This document shows, in pieces, positions 8,687 through 17,335 of a stretch of DNA of 64,000 bases (within the stretch, counting starts at the first letter, position 1; the number at the start of each line of letters is the position of its first letter). A model generated the notes under the pieces. The model did not search any database, was not told the origin of the DNA, and worked only from the letters and a program-made list of their open reading frames with translations. The stretch comes from Nocardioides iriomotensis. GTDB lineage: Bacteria; Actinomycetota; Actinomycetes; Propionibacteriales; Nocardioidaceae. The position numbers were made by a program, and so were the translations under genes. The stretch lies in assembly GCF_004168035.1 (NCBI RefSeq), contig NZ_SDPU01000010.1:1-64000 (forward strand), given 5' to 3'.

Positions 8687-9325
8687 ATGCGTTTGGACCA
8701 TCTCTCGTACGCCGCCGGGCCTGACGGGCTGCAGGGGACCGCCCGCCGCATCGGCGAGCTGCTCGGAGAGGAGTTCCGCGACGGGGGGATCCACCCGCGC
8801 TTCGGCACGCGCAACATGGTGCTGCCGTTGAGCCAGGGCACCTACCTCGAGGTCGTGGAAGTCCTCGACCACCCGGCGTCCGACAAGGCGCCGTTCGGCC
8901 AGGCCGTCCGTGCCCGCTCCCAGCTCGGTGGCGGCTGGCTCGGCTGGGTCGTCTGCGTCGACGACATCGCCAAGGTCGAGGCCCGCCTCGGCCGGCAGTC
9001 GGTCGACGGCAACCGGCACCGGCCGGACGGCATCGAGCTGCGCTGGAGGCAGATCGGCGTCACCGGCCTGCAGACCGACCCCCAGCTGCCGTTCTTCGTG
9101 CAGTGGCAGGTGCCCGAGGAGCAGCACCCCTCGACGGGCTCGACCGGCGAGCTGCACCTCGAGACCCTCGAGATCGCCGGCGACTCCGCGCGCGTCCGCG
9201 ACTGGCTGGGTGACCCCGACGTCGACCCGCTCGAGGACGTCAACGTCGAGTGGGTGGCGCCGCACGGCACGCCGGGCGTCGTGGCCGCGCAGTTCAGCAC
9301 CCCGGCCGGGCTGGTCCGCATCTGA
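8687..9325 (+). CDS. VOC-family glyoxalase-like domain protein
   Basis: A 212-residue protein starting MRLDHLSYAAGPDGL, the usual first strand of a glyoxalase-like (PF13468-type) fold. The paired beta-alpha modules include GTYLEVVEVLDHP and a second half with ELHLETLEIAGDS. Candidate metal ligands are His5 and the Glu residues of YLEVVEV. ATG 8687 is chosen because it begins the conserved core and follows a -10-like element by 7 nt. The methyltransferase gene starts 14 bp after its stop, so the two are probably co-transcribed. Substrate unknown. Confidence 0.85.
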   Translation: MRLDHLSYAAGPDGLQGTARRIGELLGEEFRDGGIHPRFGTRNMVLPLSQGTYLEVVEVLDHPASDKAPFGQAVRARSQLGGGWLGWVVCVDDIAKVEARLGRQSVDGNRHRPDGIELRWRQIGVTGLQTDPQLPFFVQWQVPEEQHPSTGSTGELHLETLEIAGDSARVRDWLGDPDVDPLEDVNVEWVAPHGTPGVVAAQFSTPAGLVRI

Positions 9326-9339
9326 CCACGCCCGGGGCG

Positions 9340-10023
9340 GTGCCGAGCCCCAACATCTGGCACCACCCGCAGACCTACGAGATCGAGAACCGCGCCGCCG
9401 ACCCCGATCGCCACATCGAGGCCGCCATGCGCTCGGTCGCCGACTGGCGCGGCCGCGACCTCCTCGACCTGGGCTGCGGCACCGGGTACCACCTGCCGCG
9501 CTGGGCCGAGGACGCCCGTCGCGTCGTCGGCGTGGAGCCGCACCCCGACCTGGCACGTGTCGCCGCCCGCCGTACCTCCCGGCTGGACGCCGTCGAGGTG
9601 CTGGTCGGCACCGCCCAGGCCGTCCCGCTCCCCGACGCGTCGGTCGACGTCGTGCAGGCGCGCTGGGCGTACTTCTTCGGGCCCGGCTGCGAGCCCGGCC
9701 TCCGCGAGCTCGACCGCGTCCTCCGCCGCGGCGGTACGGCGTTCGTCGTCGACAACGACGCCCGCCGGTCGGCCTTCGGCGGGTGGTTCCGCCGCGGCTA
9801 CCCCGACGTCCGGCCCGACGACGTCGAGCGGTTCTGGTCGCGGCACGGCTGGCAGCGCGAGGCCGTCGACATCGTGTGGCGGTTCGAGTCGCGCGCGGAC
9901 CTCGAGGCGGTGGTCCGGATCGAGCTGCCGACGAAGGTGGCCGAGGAGGTGCTCACCGAGTGGGGCCCGGACGCCGGGCTCGAGGTCGACTACGCGGTCA
10001 ACCTCTGGTGGAAGCGCTCCTGA
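9340..10023 (+). CDS. Class I SAM-dependent methyltransferase
   Basis: A 227-residue methyltransferase. Motif I is LLDLGCGTGYHLPRW, the acidic end of strand 2 is VVGVEPHPDL, motif II is ASVDVVQARWAYFF and motif III follows at RVLRRGGTAFVVDND. The start is taken as GTG 9340 (MPSPNIWHHPQTYEIENRAA), just after the preceding stop at 9325, since upstream in-frame starts would lie inside the glyoxalase-like gene. The substrate cannot be told. It converges on the LacI gene, 12 bp away. Confidence 0.85.
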   Translation: MPSPNIWHHPQTYEIENRAADPDRHIEAAMRSVADWRGRDLLDLGCGTGYHLPRWAEDARRVVGVEPHPDLARVAARRTSRLDAVEVLVGTAQAVPLPDASVDVVQARWAYFFGPGCEPGLRELDRVLRRGGTAFVVDNDARRSAFGGWFRRGYPDVRPDDVERFWSRHGWQREAVDIVWRFESRADLEAVVRIELPTKVAEEVLTEWGPDAGLEVDYAVNLWWKRS

Positions 10024-10035
10024 CGCCCGGGTCGC

Positions 10036-11148
10036 TCAGGTGGTCGAGCGCACCGACAGCGTCGGCGTCAGGGTGCGGCCGAGCTCCTGGATGGGCCGGT
10101 GCGCGAGCAGGTCGCCGAGGAGCGTGACGATCTCGACCGCCACCTGCTCCAGCGGCTGACGCACGGAGGTGAGGCCCGGGGTCGAGACCTGGGCGGCGAG
10201 AGAGTCGTCGAAGCCGACCACGGAGAGCCCGCGGCCGGGGCGGAGGTGCCGCTCGTCGAGTGCACGCATCACGCCCATCGCCTGGGTGTCGCTCGCGCAG
10301 ACGAACGCGGTCGGCTGCTCGCTGTCCAGCAGCGCGTGGGCTGCGCGCCGACCGAAGTCGAGGGTGTCGTCCCCGCGCGCGCTGAGCCGGCTCGTGGACA
10401 GCCCGTGGTCGTGCATCCGGTCGGTCCAGCCGCTGCGCCGGTCCTCGCCGATGTAGGACCCCTTCTGCCAGCCGACCCAGGCGATGCGCTCGTGGCCACG
10501 CTCGACGAGGTGGTCCACCGCCAGCATCACGCCGGCGCGCCCGTCGACGTCGACCCAGGGGTGCCGGGCCCGCGGGTCGCCCCACGGCCGGCCGAACGCC
10601 ACGAACGGCACGCCGCGCTCCTCGAGCCAGGCGGCCTGCGGGTTGCCGAGGTACGTGTCGGTCACCAGGAACGCGTCGACCGCCGCGCTGCGCAGCAGCT
10701 CGTCGTACCCGTCGAGCGGGTCGGGCGCTTCGACGTGCTCCGGCGCGTCGACCGGCACCTCGGGCCCGGGCTGCGGCGTCGGGGAGCCGGTGAACAGCAG
10801 CACGTGGTAGCCGGCGTCGCGGGTGCTCTCGACGAGCGAGTGCAGGAACCGGTCCATCAGCGCGTTGGCGCTGTCCTCGACCGCCGGCGCCACCTTGAGG
10901 CCGATCAGCCGGGACGCGCGCGTGCGCAGGTTGCGGGCGGCCCGGTTGGGCGAGTAGCCGAGCCGCTCGATCGCCTCCTGCACCCGCTCCAGGGTCTCGG
11001 GGCGCAGCAGCTCGGGGCTGTTCAGCGCGTTGGAGACGGTCTGCCGCGACACGCCCGCCTCGGCCGCGACCGTGGCGAGCGTCGGCGCCCCAGGCCGCGG
11101 CTCGGAGCGCGGCGGCTCCGGGCGGTGCAGCTCGGGACGGCGGGTCAT
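10036..11148 (-). CDS. LacI-family transcriptional regulator
   Basis: A 370-residue repressor. The N-terminal HTH is TLATVAAEAGVSRQTVSNAL plus hinge helix NRAARNLRTRASRLIGL. It is followed by a periplasmic-binding-protein-like sugar domain (VDAFLVTDTYLGNPQ, PTAFVCASDTQAMGVMRAL, LSVVGFDDSLAAQVSTPGLT). The start at ATG 11148 is preceded by GGGGGAA and puts the HTH at residue 24. Longer in-frame readings run into radA. No sugar gene is adjacent, so the regulon is elsewhere or includes itself; an imperfect palindrome sits by its promoter. Confidence 0.93.
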   Translation of the reverse strand: MTRRPELHRPEPPRSEPRPGAPTLATVAAEAGVSRQTVSNALNSPELLRPETLERVQEAIERLGYSPNRAARNLRTRASRLIGLKVAPAVEDSANALMDRFLHSLVESTRDAGYHVLLFTGSPTPQPGPEVPVDAPEHVEAPDPLDGYDELLRSAAVDAFLVTDTYLGNPQAAWLEERGVPFVAFGRPWGDPRARHPWVDVDGRAGVMLAVDHLVERGHERIAWVGWQKGSYIGEDRRSGWTDRMHDHGLSTSRLSARGDDTLDFGRRAAHALLDSEQPTAFVCASDTQAMGVMRALDERHLRPGRGLSVVGFDDSLAAQVSTPGLTSVRQPLEQVAVEIVTLLGDLLAHRPIQELGRTLTPTLSVRSTT

Positions 11149-11174
11149 GCGATTCCCCCAAGGGCGCGGTCTGG

Positions 11175-11189
11175 ATCGTTCAAATGATA
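11175..11189 (-). promoter_or_regulatory. Promoter and possible auto-operator of the lacI-type gene
   Basis: The minus strand carries TATCAT (11184-11189) about 36 nt before ATG 11148. It overlaps an imperfect 14-bp palindrome ATCGTTCAAATGAT (11175-11188, 5 of 7 pairs match). LacI proteins bind palindromes of this size, so autorepression is plausible. The 102-bp gap is shared with divergent radA. Confidence 0.4.
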
Positions 11190-11238
11190 ACCACGGAACG
11201 CTCCGGGGCGTCGCCGGTCGGCTGTCGGTGGGCTCCCC

Positions 11239-11244
11239 TACCGT
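11239..11244 (+). promoter_or_regulatory. -10 element of leaderless radA
   Basis: TACCGT, then 6 nt (CACCCC), then ATG 11251. Confidence 0.6.
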
Positions 11245-11250
11245 CACCCC

Positions 11251-12717
11251 ATGTCCTCGCGCACCTCCGCCCGCAGCAAGACCCGAGCCACCTACCGCTG
11301 CGCCGAGTGCGGCTGGGAGACCGCCAAGTGGGTGGGCCGCTGCGGCGAGTGCCAGGCCTGGGGCTCGGTGGCCGAGACCGCGGTGGCGGCCGGCGCCCTC
11401 GGCTCGCGCACGGCGTCCGGGCCGGTCAGCGCGCCCGCGGTCCCGATCGGCGACGTGCCGGTCGAGGACTCCCGCTCCCGCACGTCCGGCGTGCCCGAGC
11501 TCGACCGCGTGCTCGGCGGCGGCATCGTGCCCGGCGCGGCCGTCCTGCTGGCCGGCGAGCCCGGTGTCGGCAAGTCCACGCTGCTGCTCGAGGTCGCCGC
11601 CCAGACCGCCCGGTCCGGGCTGCGCACCCTCTACGTCACCGGCGAGGAGTCCGCATCCCAGGTCCGGCTGCGCGCCGACCGCACCGGCGGCGTCCACCAC
11701 GACCTCTACCTCGCGGCCGAGACCGACCTCGGTGCCGTGCTCACCCACGTCCACGAGGTCAAGCCACAGCTGCTGGTGGTCGACTCCGTGCAGACCATCG
11801 GCGCGCCCGACGTCGACGGCGTCCCCGGCGGCGTCACCCAGGTGCGCGAGGTCGCGGCCGCGCTGGTGCGCGTCGCCAAGACCCAGAACATCGCCACCGT
11901 GATGGTCGGCCACGTCACCAAGGACGGCTCGATCGCGGGCCCGCGCGTCCTGGAGCACCTCGTCGACGTGGTGCTCCAGTTCGAGGGCGAGCGCGACTCA
12001 CGGCTGCGGATGGTGCGCGCCGTCAAGAACCGCTTCGGTCCCGTCGACGAGGTCGGCTGCTTCGACCTGTCCGGCAGCGGGATCGTCGCCGTCACCGACC
12101 CGACCGGCCTGTTCGTCGCGCGGCACCACCAGCCGGTCGCCGGCACGTGCGTCTCCGTCGTGCTGGAGGGGCGCCGGCCGATCCTCGCCGAGGTGCAGGC
12201 GCTGGTGACCCCGTCCGCAGCCGAGCGACCGCGCCGCACCACCTCCGGCCTCGACTCCTCGCGCGCGGCGATGATCGTCGCGGTGCTGCAGCAACGCTGC
12301 CGGATCAACCTGCACGCCCAGGACGTCTTCGCCTCGACGGTCGGCGGGGTGCGGATCCAGGAGCCCGCGGCCGACCTCGCGACGGCGGTCGCGATCGCCT
12401 CGGCATGGAAGTCCAAGGAGGTGCCGACCGACGTCGTCGCCATCGGCGAGATCGGCCTGGCCGGCGAGCTGCGCCGCGTGCGCGACACCCCGCAGCGCAT
12501 CGCCGAGGCCGCGCGGCTCGGGTTCGGCGCCGCGATCGTGCCGCTGGAGCCGGGCGGCCGGGCCGGCGCGGTCCGCACCGTCGACGGGCTCGAGGTCGTC
12601 GGTGTTCCCGACCTCGACTCCGCGCTCCGCGTCCTCGACCTGGCCCGCGAGGACACCGTGCCGTTGTTCCGGCCGGGCCACGTTCCCGACCTGCCGCCGG
12701 CGCTCGGCGTCGTCTGA
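11251..12717 (+). CDS. radA: DNA repair protein RadA
   Basis: A 488-residue RecA-like helicase that helps branch migration in recombination repair. It has an N-terminal zinc finger (CAECGWETAKWVGRCGEC, a C-x2-C...C-x2-C pattern), Walker A GEPGVGKST, the RadA-specific KNRFG motif (RAVKNRFGPVDEVGCF) and a C-terminal Lon-protease-like domain (DVFASTVGGVRI, IGEIGLAGELRRV) lacking protease function. Full length for the family. Leaderless ATG start. disA lies about 1.1 kb further on with one gene between; radA and disA neighbour each other in many actinomycetes and both respond to branched DNA. Confidence 0.97.
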   Translation: MSSRTSARSKTRATYRCAECGWETAKWVGRCGECQAWGSVAETAVAAGALGSRTASGPVSAPAVPIGDVPVEDSRSRTSGVPELDRVLGGGIVPGAAVLLAGEPGVGKSTLLLEVAAQTARSGLRTLYVTGEESASQVRLRADRTGGVHHDLYLAAETDLGAVLTHVHEVKPQLLVVDSVQTIGAPDVDGVPGGVTQVREVAAALVRVAKTQNIATVMVGHVTKDGSIAGPRVLEHLVDVVLQFEGERDSRLRMVRAVKNRFGPVDEVGCFDLSGSGIVAVTDPTGLFVARHHQPVAGTCVSVVLEGRRPILAEVQALVTPSAAERPRRTTSGLDSSRAAMIVAVLQQRCRINLHAQDVFASTVGGVRIQEPAADLATAVAIASAWKSKEVPTDVVAIGEIGLAGELRRVRDTPQRIAEAARLGFGAAIVPLEPGGRAGAVRTVDGLEVVGVPDLDSALRVLDLAREDTVPLFRPGHVPDLPPALGVV

Positions 12718-12722
12718 GCCGC

Positions 12723-13715
12723 CTAGCCGCCCACCAGCCGGCGCTCGACCTCCGGGTCGACGCCCAGCACCTCGTCGCCGTCGCGGGCCGGGTCGTGCCC
12801 CAGGCCGCCGGTGGCGCGCAGCCAGTCGAGCGTGTCCGCGACCGTCTCGTGCACGGGGCGGCAGCGCAGCCCGGCATCGACCGCCCGGCGCACGTCGGTG
12901 GTGAGGAAGCCGTCGTACTCCGGCTCGGGCGGCAGCCAGCCCGGCAGCGCGACGTACCGGTCCACGCCGGCCGCCTCCATCGCCTCCGGCGCGACCCAGC
13001 GGAACCGCGCCGGGCTCGGGACCGCCCCGCGGCACGCGTCGAGGAACGACCCTGTCGTGGCGTGACCGAGGCGGTTGACCACGTTGTACGGCCCGGTGGC
13101 CCCGTCCGCGGCGACGTCGAGCATCCACGCGGCCAGGTCGCGCACGTCGACGTACCGCCACGGCTGGTCGGGGTCCCCGGGCGCCAGCACCGTGCCGGAC
13201 CGGGCGACGTGGGCCAGCCACGACCGCATCCGGCCGAGGTTCTCCCCCGGCCCGAGGATCACGCCGGCCCGGACGAGGACCGACCGGCCGCCGAACGACT
13301 CCTCGACCGCGAGCTCGCCGCCGCGCTTGTCCTCGGCGTACCCGACCGACGGCGCGCCCGCCGACGCCGCCACCGTCGCCGCGGACTCGTCGAGGCCTCC
13401 CGGGTACGGCGGGGCGTAGACCGCGCGGCTGGACACGTAGACGTAGCGCGCGACCGCATCGGCCAGCAGCTCCGCGCTCGTGCGCACGGCCACCGGCGCG
13501 CCGGCCCACGTGTCGACCACGGCGTCCCAGCGACCGTGCGCGAGCTGCTCGACGTCGTACGGCCGGGTGCGGTCCCCGACGACGGCCTCGACGCCCTCGC
13601 GCCACTCCGGCCGGCTGCCGCGGTTGAAGGTCGTCACGGACCACCCGCGTGCGAGCGCGGCCTCCACCACGGCTCCCCCGACGAACGAGGTGCCGCCCAG
13701 GACGAGCAGCCTCAT
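12723..13715 (-). CDS. NAD-dependent epimerase/dehydratase family protein
   Basis: A 330-residue short-chain dehydrogenase of the extended (nucleotide-sugar epimerase) type. The N-terminal nucleotide loop is LVLGGTSFVGGAVVEAAL, the strand-5 Ser region is YVSSRAVY, and an active-site YAEDK (Y-x3-K) is present. The C-terminal substrate part is typical (PWRYVDVRDLAAWML). It lies between radA (5 bp, convergent) and disA (divergent). The substrate is probably a nucleotide sugar or small metabolite. CATGAT is 6 nt before ATG 13715, a possible leaderless promoter. Confidence 0.88.
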   Translation of the reverse strand: MRLLVLGGTSFVGGAVVEAALARGWSVTTFNRGSRPEWREGVEAVVGDRTRPYDVEQLAHGRWDAVVDTWAGAPVAVRTSAELLADAVARYVYVSSRAVYAPPYPGGLDESAATVAASAGAPSVGYAEDKRGGELAVEESFGGRSVLVRAGVILGPGENLGRMRSWLAHVARSGTVLAPGDPDQPWRYVDVRDLAAWMLDVAADGATGPYNVVNRLGHATTGSFLDACRGAVPSPARFRWVAPEAMEAAGVDRYVALPGWLPPEPEYDGFLTTDVRRAVDAGLRCRPVHETVADTLDWLRATGGLGHDPARDGDEVLGVDPEVERRLVGG

Positions 13716-13781
13716 GCGCTGATCATGCCCCCATCACCTACCGAGGGACGGCAACCCGACACGCCGCGCCGTCCACGCCCC

Positions 13782-13816
13782 TAGACTGACCTCGCCGACC
13801 GGAGGGGCCGGCGAGG
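13782..13816 (+). promoter_or_regulatory. disA promoter region with inverted repeat
   Basis: TAGACT (13782-13787) fits a -10 about 48 nt before GTG 13836. Just after it, CCTCGCCG (13790-13797) and CGGCGAGG (13809-13816) form an 8-bp perfect inverted repeat with an 11-nt centre, overlapping the expected start point. It could be an operator or a leader hairpin. A ribosome site CTGGAG precedes the GTG. Confidence 0.4.
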
Positions 13817-13835
13817 CGACAAGCTCTGGAGACAC

Positions 13836-14921
13836 GTGGCAGGCACCGACCGGGCGGACGACAGCTTCCGCCTGCGCGCGACCCTCGCGAGCATCGCTCC
13901 CGGCACCGACCTGCGCGAGGGACTCGAGCGCGTCCTGCGGGGCCGCACCGGCGCGCTCATCGTGCTCGGCAGCGACAAGACGGTGGACTCGATCTCGACC
14001 GGCGGGTTCACGCTGGACGTCGCGTTCTCTCCCACCGGCCTGCGCGAGCTGGCCAAGATGGATGGCGCGCTCATCCTCGACCGCGACGCCAGCCGCATCA
14101 TCAACGCCGCCGTGCACCTGATGCCCGACCCCGCGATCCCCTCCGTCGAGACCGGCACCCGGCACCGCACGGCCGACCGCGTCGCCCGGCAGACCGGCTT
14201 CCCGGTCATCTCGGTGTCGCAGTCCATGCAGATCATCGCGGTGTACGTCGGGGAGCTGCGCTACGTCCTGGAGGACTCCGGGCAGATCCTGTCGCGCGCC
14301 AACCAGGCGCTGGCCACGCTGGAGCGCTACAAGCTGCGGCTCGACGAGGTGTCGAGCACTTTGTCCGCGCTGGAGATCGAGGACCTCGTCACGGTGCGTG
14401 ACGTCGCCGTGGTCGCGCAGCGGCTGGAGATGGTCACCCGCATCGCCCGCGAGATCGAGGACTACGTCCTGGAGCTCGGCACCGACGGCCGGCTGCTGTC
14501 ACTGCAGCTCGACGAGCTGGTCACCGGCGTCGACACCGAGCGCGAGCTCGTCATCCGCGACTACCTCCCGCTCACCCGCCGCCGTCGCTCGGCGGCCGAG
14601 GTGCTGGCAGACCTCGAGTCGCTCAGCCCGGCCGACCTGGTCGACGTGGCCGCGGTGGCGCGGGCGATGGGTCTCGGGTCGAGCGAGCACCTCGACGGTG
14701 CCGTGACCCCGCGCGGCTACCGGCTGCTGGCCAAGGTGCCGCGCCTGCCCGGCGCGGTCGTCGACCGGCTGGTCGACCACTTCGGAAGCCTCCAGAAGCT
14801 GCTCTCCGCGAGCATCGACGACCTCCAGGCGGTCGACGGCGTGGGCGAGCTGCGGGCGCGCAGCGTGCGCGAGGGTCTGTCCCGGCTGGCCGAGTCGAGC
14901 ATCCTCGAGCGCTACGTCTAG
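13836..14921 (+). CDS. disA: DNA integrity scanning protein DisA (diadenylate cyclase)
   Basis: A 361-residue enzyme that makes cyclic di-AMP from two ATP and scans DNA for branched structures. The N-terminal DAC domain has the catalytic DGA (KMDGALIL) and RHR (GTRHRTADR) motifs. A linker helix domain follows, then C-terminal helix-hairpin-helix repeats ([36 protein letters not shown]) that bind DNA. Length is normal for the family. The start is GTG 13836 after CTGGAG. The order radA - disA - membrane protein - mutY resembles mycobacteria. Confidence 0.97.
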   Translation: MAGTDRADDSFRLRATLASIAPGTDLREGLERVLRGRTGALIVLGSDKTVDSISTGGFTLDVAFSPTGLRELAKMDGALILDRDASRIINAAVHLMPDPAIPSVETGTRHRTADRVARQTGFPVISVSQSMQIIAVYVGELRYVLEDSGQILSRANQALATLERYKLRLDEVSSTLSALEIEDLVTVRDVAVVAQRLEMVTRIAREIEDYVLELGTDGRLLSLQLDELVTGVDTERELVIRDYLPLTRRRRSAAEVLADLESLSPADLVDVAAVARAMGLGSSEHLDGAVTPRGYRLLAKVPRLPGAVVDRLVDHFGSLQKLLSASIDDLQAVDGVGELRARSVREGLSRLAESSILERYV

Positions 14922-15709
14922 CGCTCCTGGCGTCCGCTCTCGGGCCGGTCGCTCTTCTTCTCGTCGGCCTTCTTGCCCTTGCCCTTGTCCTTCTCGGGCT
15001 TGGGCTTGGCCGTCACGGTCGGCGCCACCGGGGACCTGAGCTCGAACTGCACGTCGGTCGGCTCGGCGCCGTACGCCGCCGTGGCCACGTGGTAGAAACC
15101 CGGCTGCGCCCAGCCCCGCTGCGGCGTGCAGCCGGTGTCGGAGCGTCGGGCGGCCCAGCCCAGGTCGACCTTGGCCGGCACGTCCTTGCGCACCACGACG
15201 TCGGTCTGCGGCACGGCGTCCGGGCAGTCCTGGCTCGACCAGATCCGGTCGTTGCCGGAGGTGATCTTCACGACCAGCGTCTCCGGCGACACCGTCCACG
15301 TGCAGGCGGGGTTGCCGGTCGTGGTCAGCTTGAGCCGGACGTGCACGAGGCTGCCGGCGTACGCCGCCTCCTTCAGCTTGGGCTCGACCACGACCTCCTC
15401 GTTGCGGCACGGTCCGGTCGGGACGGCCAGCGGGGTCTTGGTCTTCTTCGGCTTCCGGCCCTTCGTGCCGCGCGGACCGGCCTGCTGCGACGGCCTGTCG
15501 TCGGCGGTGGCAGCCTGCCCCTGCGGGGACTGCGTGGGCGTCCGGTCGGCACCCACGACGCGGGCAGCCTCGTCGTCGGACGCGCCCGTCGAGCCGCCGA
15601 GGAGCTGCGCGATCCCGAACACGAGACCGAGCGCGACCGCCAGCACCAGCGTGCGGCGTACCCAGTACACGCGCGCAGGAAGGTGGCCTCGCGGCCTCAT
15701 GGCGGACAT
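14918..15709 (-). CDS. Membrane-anchored secreted protein of unknown function
   Basis: A 263-residue protein with a short basic N-terminus and one helix ([20 protein letters not shown]), then a Thr/Pro/Gln/Lys-rich linker. A beta-rich extracellular domain follows with four Cys in two likely disulfides ([35 protein letters not shown]), and the tail is Lys/Glu-rich ([19 protein letters not shown]). The start ATG 15709 follows TACCGT by 7 nt, so leaderless. It occupies the place of mycobacterial Rv3587c between disA and mutY, so the locus is conserved. Its 3' end overlaps the disA stop by four bases. Role unknown. Confidence 0.82.
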   Translation of the reverse strand: MSAMRPRGHLPARVYWVRRTLVLAVALGLVFGIAQLLGGSTGASDDEAARVVGADRTPTQSPQGQAATADDRPSQQAGPRGTKGRKPKKTKTPLAVPTGPCRNEEVVVEPKLKEAAYAGSLVHVRLKLTTTGNPACTWTVSPETLVVKITSGNDRIWSSQDCPDAVPQTDVVVRKDVPAKVDLGWAARRSDTGCTPQRGWAQPGFYHVATAAYGAEPTDVQFELRSPVAPTVTAKPKPEKDKGKGKKADEKKSDRPESGRQER

Positions 15710-15716
15710 GAGGAAA

Positions 15717-15722
15717 ACGGTA
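15717..15722 (-). promoter_or_regulatory. -10 element of leaderless membrane protein gene
   Basis: TACCGT on the minus strand, 7 nt before ATG 15709. Supports this ATG over ATG 15700. Confidence 0.55.
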
Positions 15723-15784
15723 GTCGGGCGGACCGTTCCGTCCCGGTATGCCACTCCGGGCGGGGGCGGATCCGCTGTCCTGGT

Positions 15785-15790
15785 TAGGTT
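15785..15790 (+). promoter_or_regulatory. Possible -10 element of mutY
   Basis: TAGGTT, 9 nt before ATG 15800 and abutting the alternative GTG 15791. If used, translation from ATG 15800 is nearly leaderless. Confidence 0.4.
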
Positions 15791-15799
15791 GTGCGGGCC

Positions 15800-16684
15800 A
15801 TGACCATCCGCACCGACCCTGCCGGCCTCACCTCGCGCGTCATCGCCTGGTACGACGAGCACCAGCGCGACCTGCCCTGGCGCGACCCGGCGGCATCCCC
15901 GTGGGCGGTCATGGTGAGCGAGTTCATGCTGCAGCAGACGCCGGTCGCCCGCGTCCTGCCGGTGTGGGCGCAGTGGCTCGACCGGTGGCCGACGCCGGCC
16001 GCACTGGCCGCGGAGCCGGCCGGCGAGGCCGTGCGCGCCTGGGGCCGTCTCGGCTACCCGCGTCGCGCGCTGCGGCTGCACGCCGCGGCGACCGAGATCG
16101 AGCGGGTGCACGACGGCGAGGTCCCCTCGACGTACGACGAGCTGCTCACGCTTCCCGGGGTCGGCGACTACACCGCGGCCGCGATCTCGGCGTTCGCGTT
16201 CGGAAGGCGCCAGGTCGTTCTCGACACCAACGTCCGCCGCGTGCTGGGTCGGGTGCGCGGTGGCGAGGAGTTCCCGGCCGCCTCGGTGACGCGGGCCGAG
16301 CGCGAGCGCGCCGCTGCCGTGCTGCCGGACGACGAGCCGACGGCGGCCACCTGGTCGGTAGCGGTGATGGAGCTCGGCGCGGTCGTCTGCACGGCCTCGT
16401 CACCGCGCTGCGCCGACTGCCCGGTGACCGACCTCTGCGCGTGGCGGGCCGCCGGCTACCCGGCGTACGACGGACCGCCGCGCCGCGGTCAGACCTACGA
16501 CGGCACCGACCGGCAGTGCCGCGGCCGGATCCTCGCGCTCGCCCGCGACGCGCACGAGCCCGTGCACCGGTCGCGGATCGAGGCGGTGTGGCCGTCGGCC
16601 GAGCAGCGTGACCGCTGCCTCGCCTCGCTGGTGCACGACGGGCTGCTGGTCCGCGTCGGCACCGGCGCCTACGCGCTGCCCTGA
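15800..16684 (+). CDS. mutY: A/G-specific adenine glycosylase MutY
   Basis: A 294-residue base-excision enzyme that removes adenine mispaired with 8-oxoguanine. Visible motifs are the catalytic Glu in MVSEFMLQQTPVARV, helix-hairpin-helix LPGVGDYTAAAI, catalytic Asp in VVLDTNVRRVLG, and the 4Fe-4S ligands C-x6-C-x2-C-x5-C (CTASSPRCADCPVTDLC). The C-terminal NUDIX-like recognition domain is absent or replaced by a short winged-helix-like tail, as seen in other actinomycetes. ATG 15800 is chosen over GTG 15791 because of the upstream -10. Its end overlaps the convergent TetR gene by 16 bp. Confidence 0.95.
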   Translation: MTIRTDPAGLTSRVIAWYDEHQRDLPWRDPAASPWAVMVSEFMLQQTPVARVLPVWAQWLDRWPTPAALAAEPAGEAVRAWGRLGYPRRALRLHAAATEIERVHDGEVPSTYDELLTLPGVGDYTAAAISAFAFGRRQVVLDTNVRRVLGRVRGGEEFPAASVTRAERERAAAVLPDDEPTAATWSVAVMELGAVVCTASSPRCADCPVTDLCAWRAAGYPAYDGPPRRGQTYDGTDRQCRGRILALARDAHEPVHRSRIEAVWPSAEQRDRCLASLVHDGLLVRVGTGAYALP

Positions 16685-17262
16685 CCCGCCACCACCGCGA
16701 CCGCGTCGGCGAGATCGCGCACCGCCTGCCGCTTCGTCGTGTCAGCCTCGCCGTCGCCCTCGCCGTCACCGAACGGCGAGTCGAGCAGGAAGCCGCTGAA
16801 CGCGCTGTCCAGCAGCGTCGTCGCCCGGGCCGCCCTCCGCCGCGAGGCCCCCGACGCGACGAGGTGGTCGGCGACCGCGCTCATCCAGACGTCGTTGGCC
16901 GCGCCGACGACTCCGGCGTACGGCTCCCGTCCGAACAGCCCGAGCGCGGCCGCCTCGACGTACATCCGCTGGCAGCCGACCAGCTCCGGCCGAGTGACGG
17001 TCTGCCAGAGCTGCAGCACCGCTTCCCGCACGTCGCGGGCAGGCGGCAGGGCGCGGATCGCCGCCACCGAGCGGTCGTTGCTCACCCGCAGCACGGTCGC
17101 GACCAGGTCGTCCTTGTCGTCGAAGTGGTACAGCACCATCCGGTCGCTCGTGCCGATCGCGGCCGCGAGCGGGCGCAGCGACAGCCCGATCAACCCGTGC
17201 TGCAGCACGTAGTCGGTCGCTGCCTGCGCCAGCTCCTCGCGGCGGGACGTCTCGCGGGCCAT
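16669..17262 (-). CDS. TetR-family repressor of the adjacent SMR pump
   Basis: A 197-residue regulator. The HTH is SLRPLAAAIGTSDRMVLYHF, a TetR variant, followed by DDKDDLVATVLRV and a helical ligand domain. It starts at ATG 17262, 7 nt after TACACT, so leaderless. That -10 overlaps the first of two identical palindromes in the 73-bp gap shared with the divergent SMR gene, so it likely represses both itself and the pump. The ligand is probably a cationic drug (inference from the pump family). Confidence 0.92.
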   Translation of the reverse strand: MARETSRREELAQAATDYVLQHGLIGLSLRPLAAAIGTSDRMVLYHFDDKDDLVATVLRVSNDRSVAAIRALPPARDVREAVLQLWQTVTRPELVGCQRMYVEAAALGLFGREPYAGVVGAANDVWMSAVADHLVASGASRRRAARATTLLDSAFSGFLLDSPFGDGEGDGEADTTKRQAVRDLADAVAVVAGQGSA

Positions 17263-17269
17263 GCGGAGA

Positions 17270-17275
17270 AGTGTA
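17270..17275 (-). promoter_or_regulatory. -10 element of leaderless tetR
   Basis: TACACT on the minus strand, 7 nt before ATG 17262; overlaps operator 1. Confidence 0.6.
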
Positions 17276-17287
17276 GCGAGTGCTACA
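17272..17287. promoter_or_regulatory. TetR operator 1
   Basis: TGTAGCGAGTGCTACA: 6-bp perfect arms (TGTAGC/GCTACA) around GAGT. Overlaps the tetR -10 and a TACAGT (17284-17289) that could be the pump's -10. Identical copy 26 bp away. Confidence 0.8.
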
Positions 17288-17297
17288 GTGGAGTCTC

Positions 17298-17313
17298 TGT
17301 AGCGAGTGCTACA
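17298..17313. promoter_or_regulatory. TetR operator 2
   Basis: Second identical TGTAGCGAGTGCTACA, ending 22 bp before the pump's ATG. The 26-bp centre spacing is about two and a half helical turns. Confidence 0.8.
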
Positions 17314-17335
17314 GATTCGATCTGGAGGTCTGGAG

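Noticed and set aside
15800-16684. MutY truncated by loss of its NUDIX domain
   Set aside because: Short MutY of this size is common in actinomycetes and all catalytic and Fe-S residues are present, so it is not treated as broken.
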